From contig WRLO01000023.1 in NCBI GenBank assembly GCA_009777575.1, forward strand, positions 1-43,086: 43,086 bases of DNA. The letters are read 5' to 3'. Origin of the DNA: Candidatus Cloacimonadota bacterium. GTDB taxonomy: Bacteria; Cloacimonadota; Cloacimonadia; Cloacimonadales; WRIO01. Below the pieces are notes generated by a model. The model was not told the DNA's origin and did no database searches. It was given only the letters and a program-made list of their open reading frames with translations. Each line of letters opens with the position of its first letter. Position 1 is the first letter of the stretch. A program made the translations under genes and the position numbers. Positions 16,385-24,801 of the stretch are shown here, piece after piece.

Positions 16385-18574
16385 CTACTTTCTTATTATT
16401 TCAACCGCTTTTTCTAAAACCTCATCTCTCCCTTGTCTAATACCTTTTATAGTAGGCTCAACCCAGACATCAGGGACGATCCCAATCCGCTGTGTTTGCG
16501 TACCATCTGGATAATAGACACCTATACCAGATATACCCGTGTATATAGCACCGGGTAATGTGATGCCCGATACATTACCATCTGCAGCAGCTGTCGTGCT
16601 ACCCACAATGGTAGTATTAATGCCTGCTCTGAAAGCCATTGCGGTGAATTCTGCATTACTAACAGAAATTTCATTAACTATCACTATTAGTTTACCTTGA
16701 TATGCTTCCCCTTTGCTTTCTATATCATAACCTGCTACGAAAGTAAACTCTCCTGGGTTGTTTTTATTTCCTTTGGTGAATTTTGCATATGATGTAGGTG
16801 CTGATACAAAATAAGCACTTAAGTGTATATTCAGAGTTGGTACAGATGGGTAATTACGAATATCTATTATTATACCTTTTGTATCTTTGAAAGCTTTTAT
16901 TAATTTTGGAAAATCATCCATGTCAATGCAAGCTACATTGACATAGCCTATATTATCTTCGAGAAATCTGAAACTCACATCATCATCCTTGACATTCCAA
17001 AAAAGCCTGTTGTAAAATTTTATTTTTTCTTTTTCATAAAGCTGTAATTGTTTTTTTTGAGGTATTTCCTTTGAAATATAATCAATTTCAAGAGTGTTTT
17101 CGGTAGAACGCAATATATCTTTGGAGATAAAAGTCAGCCTTACTGCTTGATTTGAAGCCGGATATTCTGTTCTTAGGCTTTCCACGATAGATTCGATGTT
17201 TTCTCCGTTTATATGAGTGATAATATCTCCGATTTCAAGTCCGGCTGTTTTCTTTAGTTCGGGGTTAAAATAGTCAACCACTACCAATCTGTTCTCTATG
17301 AACCAAACCCGAAAGGGTGGATAGAAATTTCCTCTTCTATTTTCTATTTCATATTTATTACCTACCAAGGCGTGAGTATCATGCACTTCAGTTATGAGTT
17401 TGAGGGTGATGATTTCATATTCATATCTATCTTTCGCTTTCAAAAACACTGATATATATTCAGGTAATACATCATTCCAATCTTTATCAGTAATGTATTT
17501 GTAAGGAAAAAAATAGTTTATCATATTCCAATATCTATATAATGACAATAAGCGAAACCCTGCATCTGGATAAGGCATATTCTTATATTCCCTTTCGTTT
17601 GTAAACACCGGATTTTCCGCCCAAGGGTCCATTGAAATATAATAATTGTCCTCTTGATTTCTGTATATATATATTTCTCGGATTTTATTTTTTAGTTCAT
17701 CATCCATATCACTATTATCTACCCAACTCATATCAGGTTTTAAATAAGCATCAGGATGGGTTTCCGGGGCAGCCATTTCATAATTAATCTCTCCTAATTT
17801 GTTTATCCAATTGAGGATCAATATGTCTCGTTCCTTTTGCCGATTTTTGTTAAAAGGGGTGGATTGAATTATTTTTAAAAATACTGGTAGCATTCTAAAT
17901 AATTCATAATCCCAATTATACATTCCTTTTGCTATCTCTGGATGATGATATTTTAGAAATCCCCAGATTCTTCCGAACAACACTAAATTATTTATTATGG
18001 TTTTATTATCGGAATGGACAGAGGCAAGCTCTGCCACTACATTTGACCCTTCATCAAATTCTTTATCGTCATCGGCAAGATAATGTTTAGGTTCTAAAAT
18101 TATAGCTTCTGACAAATCTTTTCCGTCTATGCTGACTCTGAGATCATTTAACCACATCTTACCTTTGCCCATCAGTAATCCACCGATGTAAATTCCAGTA
18201 GTTTTTGATGGCATCATATTTAAGTTGATTTCGTATCTAGTCCAGTCTGTTGTGCCTATCACTCCTCGATCTTCCATATCATAATAGCCTAACTGCGGGT
18301 CTATTCGTAGAAATAAACCTGCATATCCTTCCGATACATTTTCCGTTTTAATATATCCAGATAATGTGATTTGCTCTCCTTCATAATTATGAGGCAATGG
18401 CACCCAAAGCGCATGCCAGTCAATAAAATCTGTAGTTTGTTCTATGACGACCGACATCTCTCCATTTTTTACATTTTCAGTATCAAAAGAGATTGGATAA
18501 CCTGTTTTTTGAGCGATTTTCCAGTTTTCTTTGTCTTCAAGCCAATCCCAACGATTTTGTTTTTCTGTGTTCAT
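16385..18574 (-). CDS. S41-family (C-terminal processing) protease without signal peptide
   Basis: The 729-aa protein has an N-terminal jelly-roll-like carbohydrate-binding-type domain (about 1-165), a linker and helical region (NLVLFGRIWGFLKYHHPEIA), a PDZ-like segment near residues 425-475 (ENRLVVVDYFNPELKKTAGL, then EIGDIITHINGENIE) and a C-terminal S41 domain. The nucleophile region is VNEISVSNAEFTAMAFR (about 630-646), followed by VGSTTAAADGNVSGITLPG. The start is fixed by AAGGAGCAATT and an upstream stop, yet MNTEKQNRWDWLEDKENW is no export signal, so a cytoplasmic location is implied. The linker contains VVAELASV, encoded by a palindromic repeat (18016-18040). Last gene of the sigma-factor operon. 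Confidence 0.88.
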   Translation of the reverse strand: MNTEKQNRWDWLEDKENWKIAQKTGYPISFDTENVKNGEMSVVIEQTTDFIDWHALWVPLPHNYEGEQITLSGYIKTENVSEGYAGLFLRIDPQLGYYDMEDRGVIGTTDWTRYEINLNMMPSKTTGIYIGGLLMGKGKMWLNDLRVSIDGKDLSEAIILEPKHYLADDDKEFDEGSNVVAELASVHSDNKTIINNLVLFGRIWGFLKYHHPEIAKGMYNWDYELFRMLPVFLKIIQSTPFNKNRQKERDILILNWINKLGEINYEMAAPETHPDAYLKPDMSWVDNSDMDDELKNKIREIYIYRNQEDNYYISMDPWAENPVFTNEREYKNMPYPDAGFRLLSLYRYWNMINYFFPYKYITDKDWNDVLPEYISVFLKAKDRYEYEIITLKLITEVHDTHALVGNKYEIENRRGNFYPPFRVWFIENRLVVVDYFNPELKKTAGLEIGDIITHINGENIESIVESLRTEYPASNQAVRLTFISKDILRSTENTLEIDYISKEIPQKKQLQLYEKEKIKFYNRLFWNVKDDDVSFRFLEDNIGYVNVACIDMDDFPKLIKAFKDTKGIIIDIRNYPSVPTLNIHLSAYFVSAPTSYAKFTKGNKNNPGEFTFVAGYDIESKGEAYQGKLIVIVNEISVSNAEFTAMAFRAGINTTIVGSTTAAADGNVSGITLPGAIYTGISGIGVYYPDGTQTQRIGIVPDVWVEPTIKGIRQGRDEVLEKAVEIIRK
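18016..18040. repeat. Palindromic element inserted in frame in the S41 gene
   Basis: On the minus strand the sequence GTAGTGGCAGAGCTTGCCTC continues as TGTCC. It has the same GTAGTG-stem-loop design as intergenic copies at 7490 and 42425. It codes for VVAELASV in a linker between the N-terminal domain and the helical region, without disturbing the frame. Confidence 0.75.
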
Positions 18575-18583
18575 AATTGCTCC

Positions 18584-19573
18584 TTATTCTATCGAATAGT
18601 TTTCTACTGCCTTTATAAAAAGTTCAGAGGCAGTAATGTTTGAATTTTCGTTATATCTTTTTTCATAAAAATCTTTTAGATGATTTAGAGATTTCCACAA
18701 AATTCCCTTTTCATCGGTTACTTGTTCTAAGTAAAATTCTGCTAAGGCTTCAATGTTATCATAATATGTAAAAATCTCTGAAGAGAATGCAGGTGTATTT
18801 TTTAAGGCATTTTTCAATAGTAAAATGACATATTCATGTGCGATAAACAGTTTAGCTTTATTAAAATCTCTACCGATGCCGAATATCACTTCTGGGTGCA
18901 TATCGAGAGCTTCTGCTCCATCATCTATGGAATTTACAAAAGATGGTATAAAATCAGATTCAAGAGACACTCCTACTATATTTTCTAATTTATGTGTAAT
19001 ATCATCTGTCTCAAAAATGTCTTGAATGGTATTTGCATAAATAAGCAAGGTTTCTTTTGATTCGTCCCATACTTTATTAATAAAAATATCATAATTTCTG
19101 ATCATCACATCAGTAATAGCTACTATTTGAGATTTATATTGTAACTGATTATGATATGATGCTCTAAGCCCGTCTTTCAGGTCAGATAAATCAGATTCGG
19201 ATATAAGTGCCTTTAAATCATCATCATTCTCTACCAGATTATCTTTGTCTCCTGTAAGAATATTATAGTATTTCCAGCTTATAAAGTCTATATCACCTGT
19301 GTCAAATAGTTGATTCAAAAACATATAAACATCCTTTGCTTCTGTATCTGGTTTTGTCGCTGCCCATAAAATAAGCCCATACAATGCACCTATATGTTCA
19401 CCACCTTTTATTGTAAGTAAAAATTCATTGTCTTTTAAGATTTTTAAATCTTCTGGTAAATGTAAGTGCATATATTTTTTCCCATATTCATTATCATATC
19501 CACATTTGGATACAGACAATATATGAAAAACATAATTCATTTCTCGGCATACCTTTGGTTTAATCTTATTCAT
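18584..19573 (-). CDS. Unknown protein in sigma-factor operon
   Basis: The start is ATG 19573, because AAGGAGATAAGT lies directly before it; the in-frame ATG at 19609 overlaps the preceding GNAT gene. About 329 residues. I recognise no family. The sequence is soluble and acidic with long helices. A stretch KLFIAHEYVILLLKNALK has an HE pair reminiscent of metalloprotease helices, but the second histidine of HExxH is missing. It lies between the GNAT gene (13-base gap) and the S41 protease (9-base gap), so it is co-transcribed and likely works with them. Confidence 0.8.
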   Translation of the reverse strand: MNKIKPKVCREMNYVFHILSVSKCGYDNEYGKKYMHLHLPEDLKILKDNEFLLTIKGGEHIGALYGLILWAATKPDTEAKDVYMFLNQLFDTGDIDFISWKYYNILTGDKDNLVENDDDLKALISESDLSDLKDGLRASYHNQLQYKSQIVAITDVMIRNYDIFINKVWDESKETLLIYANTIQDIFETDDITHKLENIVGVSLESDFIPSFVNSIDDGAEALDMHPEVIFGIGRDFNKAKLFIAHEYVILLLKNALKNTPAFSSEIFTYYDNIEALAEFYLEQVTDEKGILWKSLNHLKDFYEKRYNENSNITASELFIKAVENYSIE

Positions 19574-19586
19574 ACTTATCTCCTTC

Positions 19587-20492
19587 TTAAAACTCAATAC
19601 ACATTTCATATTGATTCACTAAAATTTTGAAACCCATATTTAAGAGTTCATTGATTAAATTTGTTTCTGTAATAGGTATATTTGAAACTCTAAGTTTTTT
19701 ATATTTTTGTATTATATGTTTTAGTATAAAACAAAGTATATTGCTGTTGTTACAAGCATTCCATTTAATCTGAGGAATACCGCCTTCTTGATTAAAGACT
19801 ACAGATATTTTTTGTCCTTCAATTTCAACAAAAGCGATTTGAAAATGATTAATATTGCGTGATAAAGCTATTATTCTGTTCGCAATAGAAGGTTCATATT
19901 GAGATATTTCATTTTGAACATTCATTTCCAACAAGTAATCTGACAGTGGCATTACATTGACTTCTGTTTTTAGGCTTAGGTTATTTCTGTAAGGTTTCAA
20001 CTCTGAGACAGAGTTGCTACATTCTAAATATACAAACTCTCTTACAACCATCCCCCCTTTTTTCTTGTAAATAGAATAAGCTTTTTCATTTGTTGTGATA
20101 ACTTCGAGGTAGTATTGCTTGATACCACTGTTTTTTAGGCTATTTCTTGTATACTCGAATAATTGTGAAAAAAGCCCTTTGCCCCGATGCTCAGGCACAA
20201 TACCAGTCATAGCATCATATGCTACTTTTTTTCCTCTGAAATTGTCTATAGAATTTAACAACAAACCTACCAAAACGCCTTGATAAAAAGCTCCGTAAGA
20301 AAGACTTTTATCCACACCTGTCACTAATAAATAATCTTCAATATCTTTGGGTGTCAAATTCATTGGGACAATATAGTCAGAAAAGGCTGAATTCCAAGTA
20401 GTAGCTAGATCATCATTGCTGATATTTTCAATATTTCTAAATTCGTAATTCACCGACTGGAAAGTCGGTGTTACATCAATATTTTCTTTCAT
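19587..20492 (-). CDS. GNAT-family N-acetyltransferase
   Basis: The acetyl-CoA-binding motif is YDAMTGIVPEHRGKGLFSQLFEY (about residues 89-111), followed by YYLEVITTNEKAYSIYKKKGGMVVREFVYLE, typical of GNATs. The C-terminal 140 residues form a second, less conserved domain as in two-domain GNATs. The substrate is unknown. The N-terminal DVTPTFQSVNYEF is encoded by a palindromic element (20451-20474). The start follows AAGGAATT, and the gene begins six bases after the sigma-factor stop, indicating one transcript. Confidence 0.9.
   Translation of the reverse strand: MKENIDVTPTFQSVNYEFRNIENISNDDLATTWNSAFSDYIVPMNLTPKDIEDYLLVTGVDKSLSYGAFYQGVLVGLLLNSIDNFRGKKVAYDAMTGIVPEHRGKGLFSQLFEYTRNSLKNSGIKQYYLEVITTNEKAYSIYKKKGGMVVREFVYLECSNSVSELKPYRNNLSLKTEVNVMPLSDYLLEMNVQNEISQYEPSIANRIIALSRNINHFQIAFVEIEGQKISVVFNQEGGIPQIKWNACNNSNILCFILKHIIQKYKKLRVSNIPITETNLINELLNMGFKILVNQYEMCIEF
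20451..20474. repeat. Palindromic element inserted in frame in the GNAT gene
   Basis: On the minus strand GTAACACCGACTTTCCAGTC continues as GGTG. CACCGACT and AGTCGGTG form an 8-bp stem. It encodes VTPTFQSV near the N-terminus, upstream of the conserved fold, so it may be tolerated as a tail. Confidence 0.7.
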
Positions 20493-20497
20493 AGCTT

Positions 20498-22156
20498 TTA
20501 ATTCCTTTCTTCAATAAACATAATAGTATTCACCGTCTTTTTTTGGTTTTCTGTCAATGATTTCAAAACTCCGTCTTCAAACAGCTGCTTCAATATATAA
20601 AATCTAATATGAGTGCTTGAAAGAGAATTTAGATTAGCTGCTCGACATAAATCTTGTAAATGTTTTGGATATAAAACTTTATCGATATTATAAATCTCTT
20701 CATCAAGTTGTTTACCAAATTTCTTTAATCCTTTTGGCATACTTGGAAATTTCTCGATAAATTCTGGAAACTTCATAGATGACACTACAATATTCACATA
20801 ATCGTCTACTCCATCTGATATCAAGTAATCATGGTCATATAATGCTTTGTATTTATAAACATTATCTGGTGTTTTTGTTAGTTTTCTGGTGATATGTTCA
20901 TATAAAATATCAGCAAAATTTTCCACAAAACAATATTGATTACTTTCGTCCCTAATATCAAATCTTGAACCTAATTGCCATGCCCTTAAATCATCACCTT
21001 TCTGGAGAGTCAGATCTCCATAAAAATCCAATAAATCTTTATCAAATATGAGCTTATCCCATTCAAAATTTCTATAATCTCCACATGCTAATGCAATATT
21101 CTCGCCACCATTTTTTCTTTTTACCAAAAATTTATTTAACATTAAAAGACTCTTTTCGTCATGAATGAGCTTGTGGCTACAAACAAAAGTTATGATATTC
21201 CAAAGAAAGAAATTAGAATCATCTTTAGGTGTGTAAACCCTTCTATCTTTACCATTAAATAGATTAAACACTTTTTTACTTTCTCTTATCAGTAATGGAA
21301 TATACATATCACAAGCAATTTTAGCATATTTTGTATAAATCTCGTGCTTTTCATTCAATATTTCAGGAGTTGTCTGAGTGATAAGAATATTAGTTTGATA
21401 CCTGTTTCCAGCAATTTTATCCATATAACCATAATCTACCAAAATATCTATTTCATCTTCCACATAAGCAGTAGCTACATTGAGTTCCTTTGCTATTTCA
21501 TTGATAGTCTTTGCTTCATGATATGCTGAATATGCTATGTTTTGTGTGATTAGCTTGTGTAAATAGGTTCGAGTATCTTCCCCTTTAGAGCCAAGCCTAC
21601 CGAAATGGCTTAAGGATGCAAACCTTATAGGTCTCACACCAACAATTTCATCTAATTCCATCTTCATACCTTCCTTAATCTGATTTCGTGCATCATAAAG
21701 ATGCCATTTTACTGAACCTACAGGCAAATTTAGTTGCTTTGCTATCTCGTCAATCTTCTTTTTTTCATAATAATGCATGACGACTATTTCTCTTTGTAGA
21801 TTGTAAAGAAAAGCTATTTCTCTTCTTAATTTTTCAATTTTTTTTTCTTTCTGTCTATTTTCTGATTTTTGCCGATTGGAAATCGGCTCTACAGCTCTAT
21901 AAGGTAGATTCATAACTATCTTTTTGTTTCTGTTTATTTTATCTACATGTTGAGCATAAACATTTTGAGATATTTTATAAACATATCCATCTATATTTTC
22001 CACATCATCCTTTTTCAAAAGTGAGGTGTAAACCTCAAAAACTATATCTGAGGCAAGCTCCTCTGCTTCGTCTATATTCATGCTTTTCGATATTGTGAAC
22101 CCAAAAATCTTATGTAAGTATTTTGGGATAATTTTATCTACTTCGTGTTTATCCAA
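20498..22156 (-). CDS. ECF-like sigma factor with long C-terminal extension
   Basis: Residues 1-165 look like a sigma-70 family ECF factor: region 2 in EAEELASDIVFEVYTSLLKK and DGYVYKISQNVYAQHVDKI, and region 4 helix-turn-helix in QREIVVMHYYEKKKIDEIAK and LPVGSVKWHLYDARNQIKEG. About 385 further residues follow, containing a winged-helix-like segment (AKTINEIAKELNVATAYVED) and then no recognisable domain. I prefer TTG 22156 as start, since GGGAGA lies 10 bases upstream; the GTG at 22189 has no Shine-Dalgarno. VEPISNRQ between regions 2 and 4 comes from a palindromic element. It is first in a four-gene operon (sigma, GNAT, unknown, S41 protease), which it probably regulates or senses with its C-terminal part. 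Confidence 0.85.
   Translation of the reverse strand: MDKHEVDKIIPKYLHKIFGFTISKSMNIDEAEELASDIVFEVYTSLLKKDDVENIDGYVYKISQNVYAQHVDKINRNKKIVMNLPYRAVEPISNRQKSENRQKEKKIEKLRREIAFLYNLQREIVVMHYYEKKKIDEIAKQLNLPVGSVKWHLYDARNQIKEGMKMELDEIVGVRPIRFASLSHFGRLGSKGEDTRTYLHKLITQNIAYSAYHEAKTINEIAKELNVATAYVEDEIDILVDYGYMDKIAGNRYQTNILITQTTPEILNEKHEIYTKYAKIACDMYIPLLIRESKKVFNLFNGKDRRVYTPKDDSNFFLWNIITFVCSHKLIHDEKSLLMLNKFLVKRKNGGENIALACGDYRNFEWDKLIFDKDLLDFYGDLTLQKGDDLRAWQLGSRFDIRDESNQYCFVENFADILYEHITRKLTKTPDNVYKYKALYDHDYLISDGVDDYVNIVVSSMKFPEFIEKFPSMPKGLKKFGKQLDEEIYNIDKVLYPKHLQDLCRAANLNSLSSTHIRFYILKQLFEDGVLKSLTENQKKTVNTIMFIEERN
21871..21892. repeat. Palindromic element inserted in frame in the sigma-factor gene
   Basis: On the minus strand the element reads GTAGAGCCGATTTCCAATCG followed by GC. 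GCCGATT and AATCGGC form the stem. It encodes VEPISNRQ in the flexible linker between sigma regions 2 and 4, the position where an insert is best tolerated. Confidence 0.75.
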
Positions 22157-22259
22157 TTTTATTACATCTCCCTTGCAAGGTCTGTTCACTTATATAGTGG
22201 GATCTTTTTCCAAAAGGTTTAAAATTTTCAAAAAAAGTGGATTTTCTGTATTTTTTCAT

Positions 22260-22685
22260 TTAATCCTCTTCTTCGTCATATTCCTCTTCATCCCCGTATT
22301 GAGAGACATCACCCACTATTTTCAAGATTTCGTAATCTTTTATTTCTTCATCAAGGACTTTCATAACCTTTATCTGAAACCTCCATTCATCACCAAAGTC
22401 AAAAAGATACAGAAATTTCATATCTTTATACAAACCTAACGAGGACAGTTTGGTCTTGTCTGCATATCCCCTTGCTCCGTTCATATCGTCCTGAGAACAG
22501 ATATATTTTTCTCTGCTATCCCAAGCTTTGTTGTTCATAAAAAACGCATACAAGTGATCATCATCAAAATCAAACGAAACTTGTATAATATCATGCAGTT
22601 TTTTCAGCGTAAGGTTCTCACTGATTTGAATATGTCGGTAACATTGCTTCCCAACTTTTATTGACAATACATAAGATTTTGCCAT
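22260..22685 (-). CDS. Plasmid pRiA4b ORF-3-like protein
   Basis: The 141-aa protein has the family hallmarks: MAKSYVLSIKV at the start, LTLKKLHDIIQVSFDFDDDH, LYAFFMNNKAWDSREKYI, LSSLGLYKDMKFLYLFDFGD, EWRFQIKVMKVLDEE. It ends with an acidic tail (GDEEEYDEEED). The family is often found on plasmids and in accessory regions, and its biochemical role is not established. It lies 103 bases upstream of the sigma-factor start on the same strand and downstream of the short-repeat block. Confidence 0.88.
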   Translation of the reverse strand: MAKSYVLSIKVGKQCYRHIQISENLTLKKLHDIIQVSFDFDDDHLYAFFMNNKAWDSREKYICSQDDMNGARGYADKTKLSSLGLYKDMKFLYLFDFGDEWRFQIKVMKVLDEEIKDYEILKIVGDVSQYGDEEEYDEEED

Positions 22686-22740
22686 TTAAAACTCCTTATT
22701 TATAGTATTTTATTTTTTCAGAATATTTTTATTCATTTTT

Positions 22741-22982
22741 TTGATGGCACGCTTTGCACGCTTTTGGCACTCTTTTGGCACGCTTTTGGCACCTTTTGCA
22801 CTCTTTTTGCACGCGTTGCACTCTTTTTGCACGCTTTTGGCACGCTTTGCACGCTTTTGGCACGACTGGCACGATTTTGGCACCTTTTGCCCGCTTTTTG
22901 CCCGCTTTGCCCGCATTTTGCCCGCTTTTTGCACTCTTTTGGCACTCTTTTGGCACGCTTGGCACGCTTTTGGCACGCTCTA
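22741..22982. repeat. Dense short-repeat block (TTTTGGCACGC units)
   Basis: About 240 bases are made almost only of variants of TTTTGGCACGC (11 bp), shortened 8-bp units (TTGCACGC) and CCCGC variants, some two dozen in all. The block is richer in G/C than its surroundings. Several reading frames on both strands are open across it, which is a consequence of the repeat, not evidence of genes. On the minus strand all frames give Lys/Ala/Cys/Gln-rich peptides such as MPKACQACQKSAKRVQK. It begins two bases from the stop of the AlbA_2 gene. Confidence 0.85.
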
Positions 22983-22983
22983 T

Positions 22984-24303
22984 TTAACTCATTATTTCAT
23001 AATAGATTCCAACACTTGTCCCATGTTGTATAAAGATATTATATTTCTCAATTAATTCAACTATATCTCTAACTGCAGTCCTTTTAGAAACTTCATTCAG
23101 TTCCTGATACTCACTATTTGTAATTCTCCCTTTTTCTTTTATATACAAAACGGCTTTGATTTGTCTTTCATTCAAACCAAGTAAAACTAATTGCTCCTTA
23201 GAATATTTATCTTTAAACAATGTAACAATAAAACCACCTTCTTGTTCTTTCATTTCTGGTGAGGAAAGTCCTGCTAATTTGCAAGAATCCTTTATTTTTC
23301 TGATTCCACTACCCCAAGCATCTATAAAACCTCCAAGAAAGCAAACTTGAGCAAGCAAAGGGTTTCGTGGGTGTGAAGCATGAGATTGATGAAGCTGAGA
23401 CATAGTAATTCCCTCTGGTAACCCTCCGTCATTCCATACATACAATTTATTGTTGTAAACCCTAATCTGAGTATGTGAACCCATATAATTTCTATGAATC
23501 AAAGCATTCAAAAGCATCTCACGAAGAGCTATAATAGGATATTCCAGTGTTTCGATACGACTCAATCCAACAAATGAAATGTTGCGTATCAAAAATTTAT
23601 AATCAAGTTGCCTTATTACACTATCCAAAAGACGAATTAAATTGCTATCTTCCATCTCTTGAAAATGTATCGTAAAATCATCATCAGCAAATTTTCCTAT
23701 TTTGACATAAGAACTTGGATAAAAACTACACGGGTCTTTCCCAAATAAAACAATAGCTGCTCTTTTTAATTGTCCATTTTTCATCAAACGAAGTTTTTCT
23801 AATATTTCTGGAATGGATAGACCATCGACATTTGGTAAACGACCTGCTTCTTCTGCTTTTCTGAGATAAATCTTTATAGATTCTGCATCAATATCATCTA
23901 AAGTCGCTCTCGTTTCCACGATTTCATCCCAAGTATTTCCAGAACTTTTTAGCAAAAACTCATTCAGTGCAACACCCGTCAATTCTTGTTTTACATTGCC
24001 ACTACGATAATAATATCTCCCACGCAAAGAAATAGGCACAGTATAAGGTAAAACGATTATTTCAATAATATCTTTGCCATTTTCATGTAAAAGATTTACC
24101 TCAGCAGTAATTCCTAAATTATTTTTAATTTTATTCGGGAGCTCATCCATTAAGGCTTTACCGTTCTCTATTCCTAAAACATCACCATTGTCATCTTTAC
24201 CTATGTAAATTCTACCTCCATGTGCATTGGCAAAACCACATATCCATTTTAAATAATCGTCATGCCATGAGGATTTGTATTCGGTTTGTTGTGTTTCTGT
24301 CAT
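22984..24303 (-). CDS. AlbA_2-domain (Schlafen/RecG-like) putative DNA-binding protein
   Basis: Such proteins (COG2865 type) combine an N-terminal AlbA_2 domain, a GHKL-like ATPase-related domain and a C-terminal winged helix, and are annotated as transcriptional regulators or helicase-related proteins. Visible here: TEYKSSWHDDYLKWICGFAN with AHGGRIYIGKDDNGDVLGIE (residues 7-46), YYRSGNVKQELTGVALNEFL, ALREMLLNALIHRNYMGSHT with IRVYNNKLYVWNDGGLPEGI (about 260-300), then NPLLAQVCFLGGFIDAWGSG and a terminal HTH (KEKGRITNSEYQELNEVSKR). Full length at 439 aa. Members sit in accessory regions and near defence genes, as here beside a restriction-like cassette. Substrate and ligand are unknown. Confidence 0.92.
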   Translation of the reverse strand: MTETQQTEYKSSWHDDYLKWICGFANAHGGRIYIGKDDNGDVLGIENGKALMDELPNKIKNNLGITAEVNLLHENGKDIIEIIVLPYTVPISLRGRYYYRSGNVKQELTGVALNEFLLKSSGNTWDEIVETRATLDDIDAESIKIYLRKAEEAGRLPNVDGLSIPEILEKLRLMKNGQLKRAAIVLFGKDPCSFYPSSYVKIGKFADDDFTIHFQEMEDSNLIRLLDSVIRQLDYKFLIRNISFVGLSRIETLEYPIIALREMLLNALIHRNYMGSHTQIRVYNNKLYVWNDGGLPEGITMSQLHQSHASHPRNPLLAQVCFLGGFIDAWGSGIRKIKDSCKLAGLSSPEMKEQEGGFIVTLFKDKYSKEQLVLLGLNERQIKAVLYIKEKGRITNSEYQELNEVSKRTAVRDIVELIEKYNIFIQHGTSVGIYYEIMS

Positions 24304-24562
24304 AATTGAAATTTTTTCCTTAAAATGTCTTTAATACTCCAGTTCATATATTTAAAGCCTGTCTTTTTTGTCAAGATTTTTTTGCATCACCATTTTTACA
24401 ATCTCATTAAATTAGAAAAAATTATTAAAAATAGCAGCGTTTTGTAGGGATTACCCCCTACAAAAGTAAAAGATGTTCGTTTCATCTTTTTTTAAGAAAA
24501 CACTTGACAAATAACAAGGTGTTTAAATAATGGGAATTGTGAATTATTTTACGGGGTTTTAG
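24304..24562. other. AT-rich intergenic region with hairpins
   Basis: A hairpin TTTTGTAGGG/CCCTACAAAA lies at 24440-24465. A second stem AAAAGATG/CATCTTTT followed by T residues lies at 24468-24493 and resembles a terminator, although no plus-strand gene precedes it. TTGACA at 24504-24509 with AATAAT at 24527-24532 (17-base spacing) could be a promoter for the fragments that follow. Confidence 0.5.
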
Positions 24563-24661
24563 ATGAATAAAATAAAACTACATATTGATACTTCGGTGAT
24601 AAGGACTATATTAATCTACCTTGAAAGAGTAGCTTGTTTAATAGAAACAAAATTCAGCTAA
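24563..24661 (+). pseudogene. N-terminal remnant resembling a PIN-domain toxin
   Basis: The 32-codon frame starts MNKIKLHIDTSVIRTI and stops at 24661. The pattern of a short strand followed by DTSV(I/W) is how many PIN-domain (VapC-like) nucleases begin, with the Asp as first catalytic residue. The rest of the domain (about 100 residues) is absent, so this is most likely debris. Confidence 0.4.
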
Positions 24662-24671
24662 TCATTTCCCA

Positions 24672-24767
24672 CACCTTTGTAATCTAAAAGACAGCAATTT
24701 TACACCCGAAGAAACTAAAGAATATCAATATATTGAATTGTCGGACATTGGTAAATTTGTAATATAA
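24672..24767 (+). pseudogene. Short fragment resembling a restriction specificity subunit
   Basis: The reading frame from 24672 to the stop at 24767 gives NLKDSNFTPEETKEYQYIEL followed by SDIGKFVI. The YQYIELSDIG pattern is common in target-recognition domains of HsdS-type proteins. No start codon or remainder of the gene is present. Its position immediately before a DNA methyltransferase gene suggests leftovers of an earlier restriction locus. Confidence 0.35.
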
Positions 24768-24801
24768 TCATTTATGTAATGTTATATATAAAAAGGTTAA
24801 T

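Noticed and set aside
22710..22976. Histone-like basic protein (Lys/Ala/Cys-rich, 88 aa, minus strand)
   Set aside because: All three minus-strand frames give similar peptides because of the repeat, and there is no Shine-Dalgarno or conserved fold to single out one frame.
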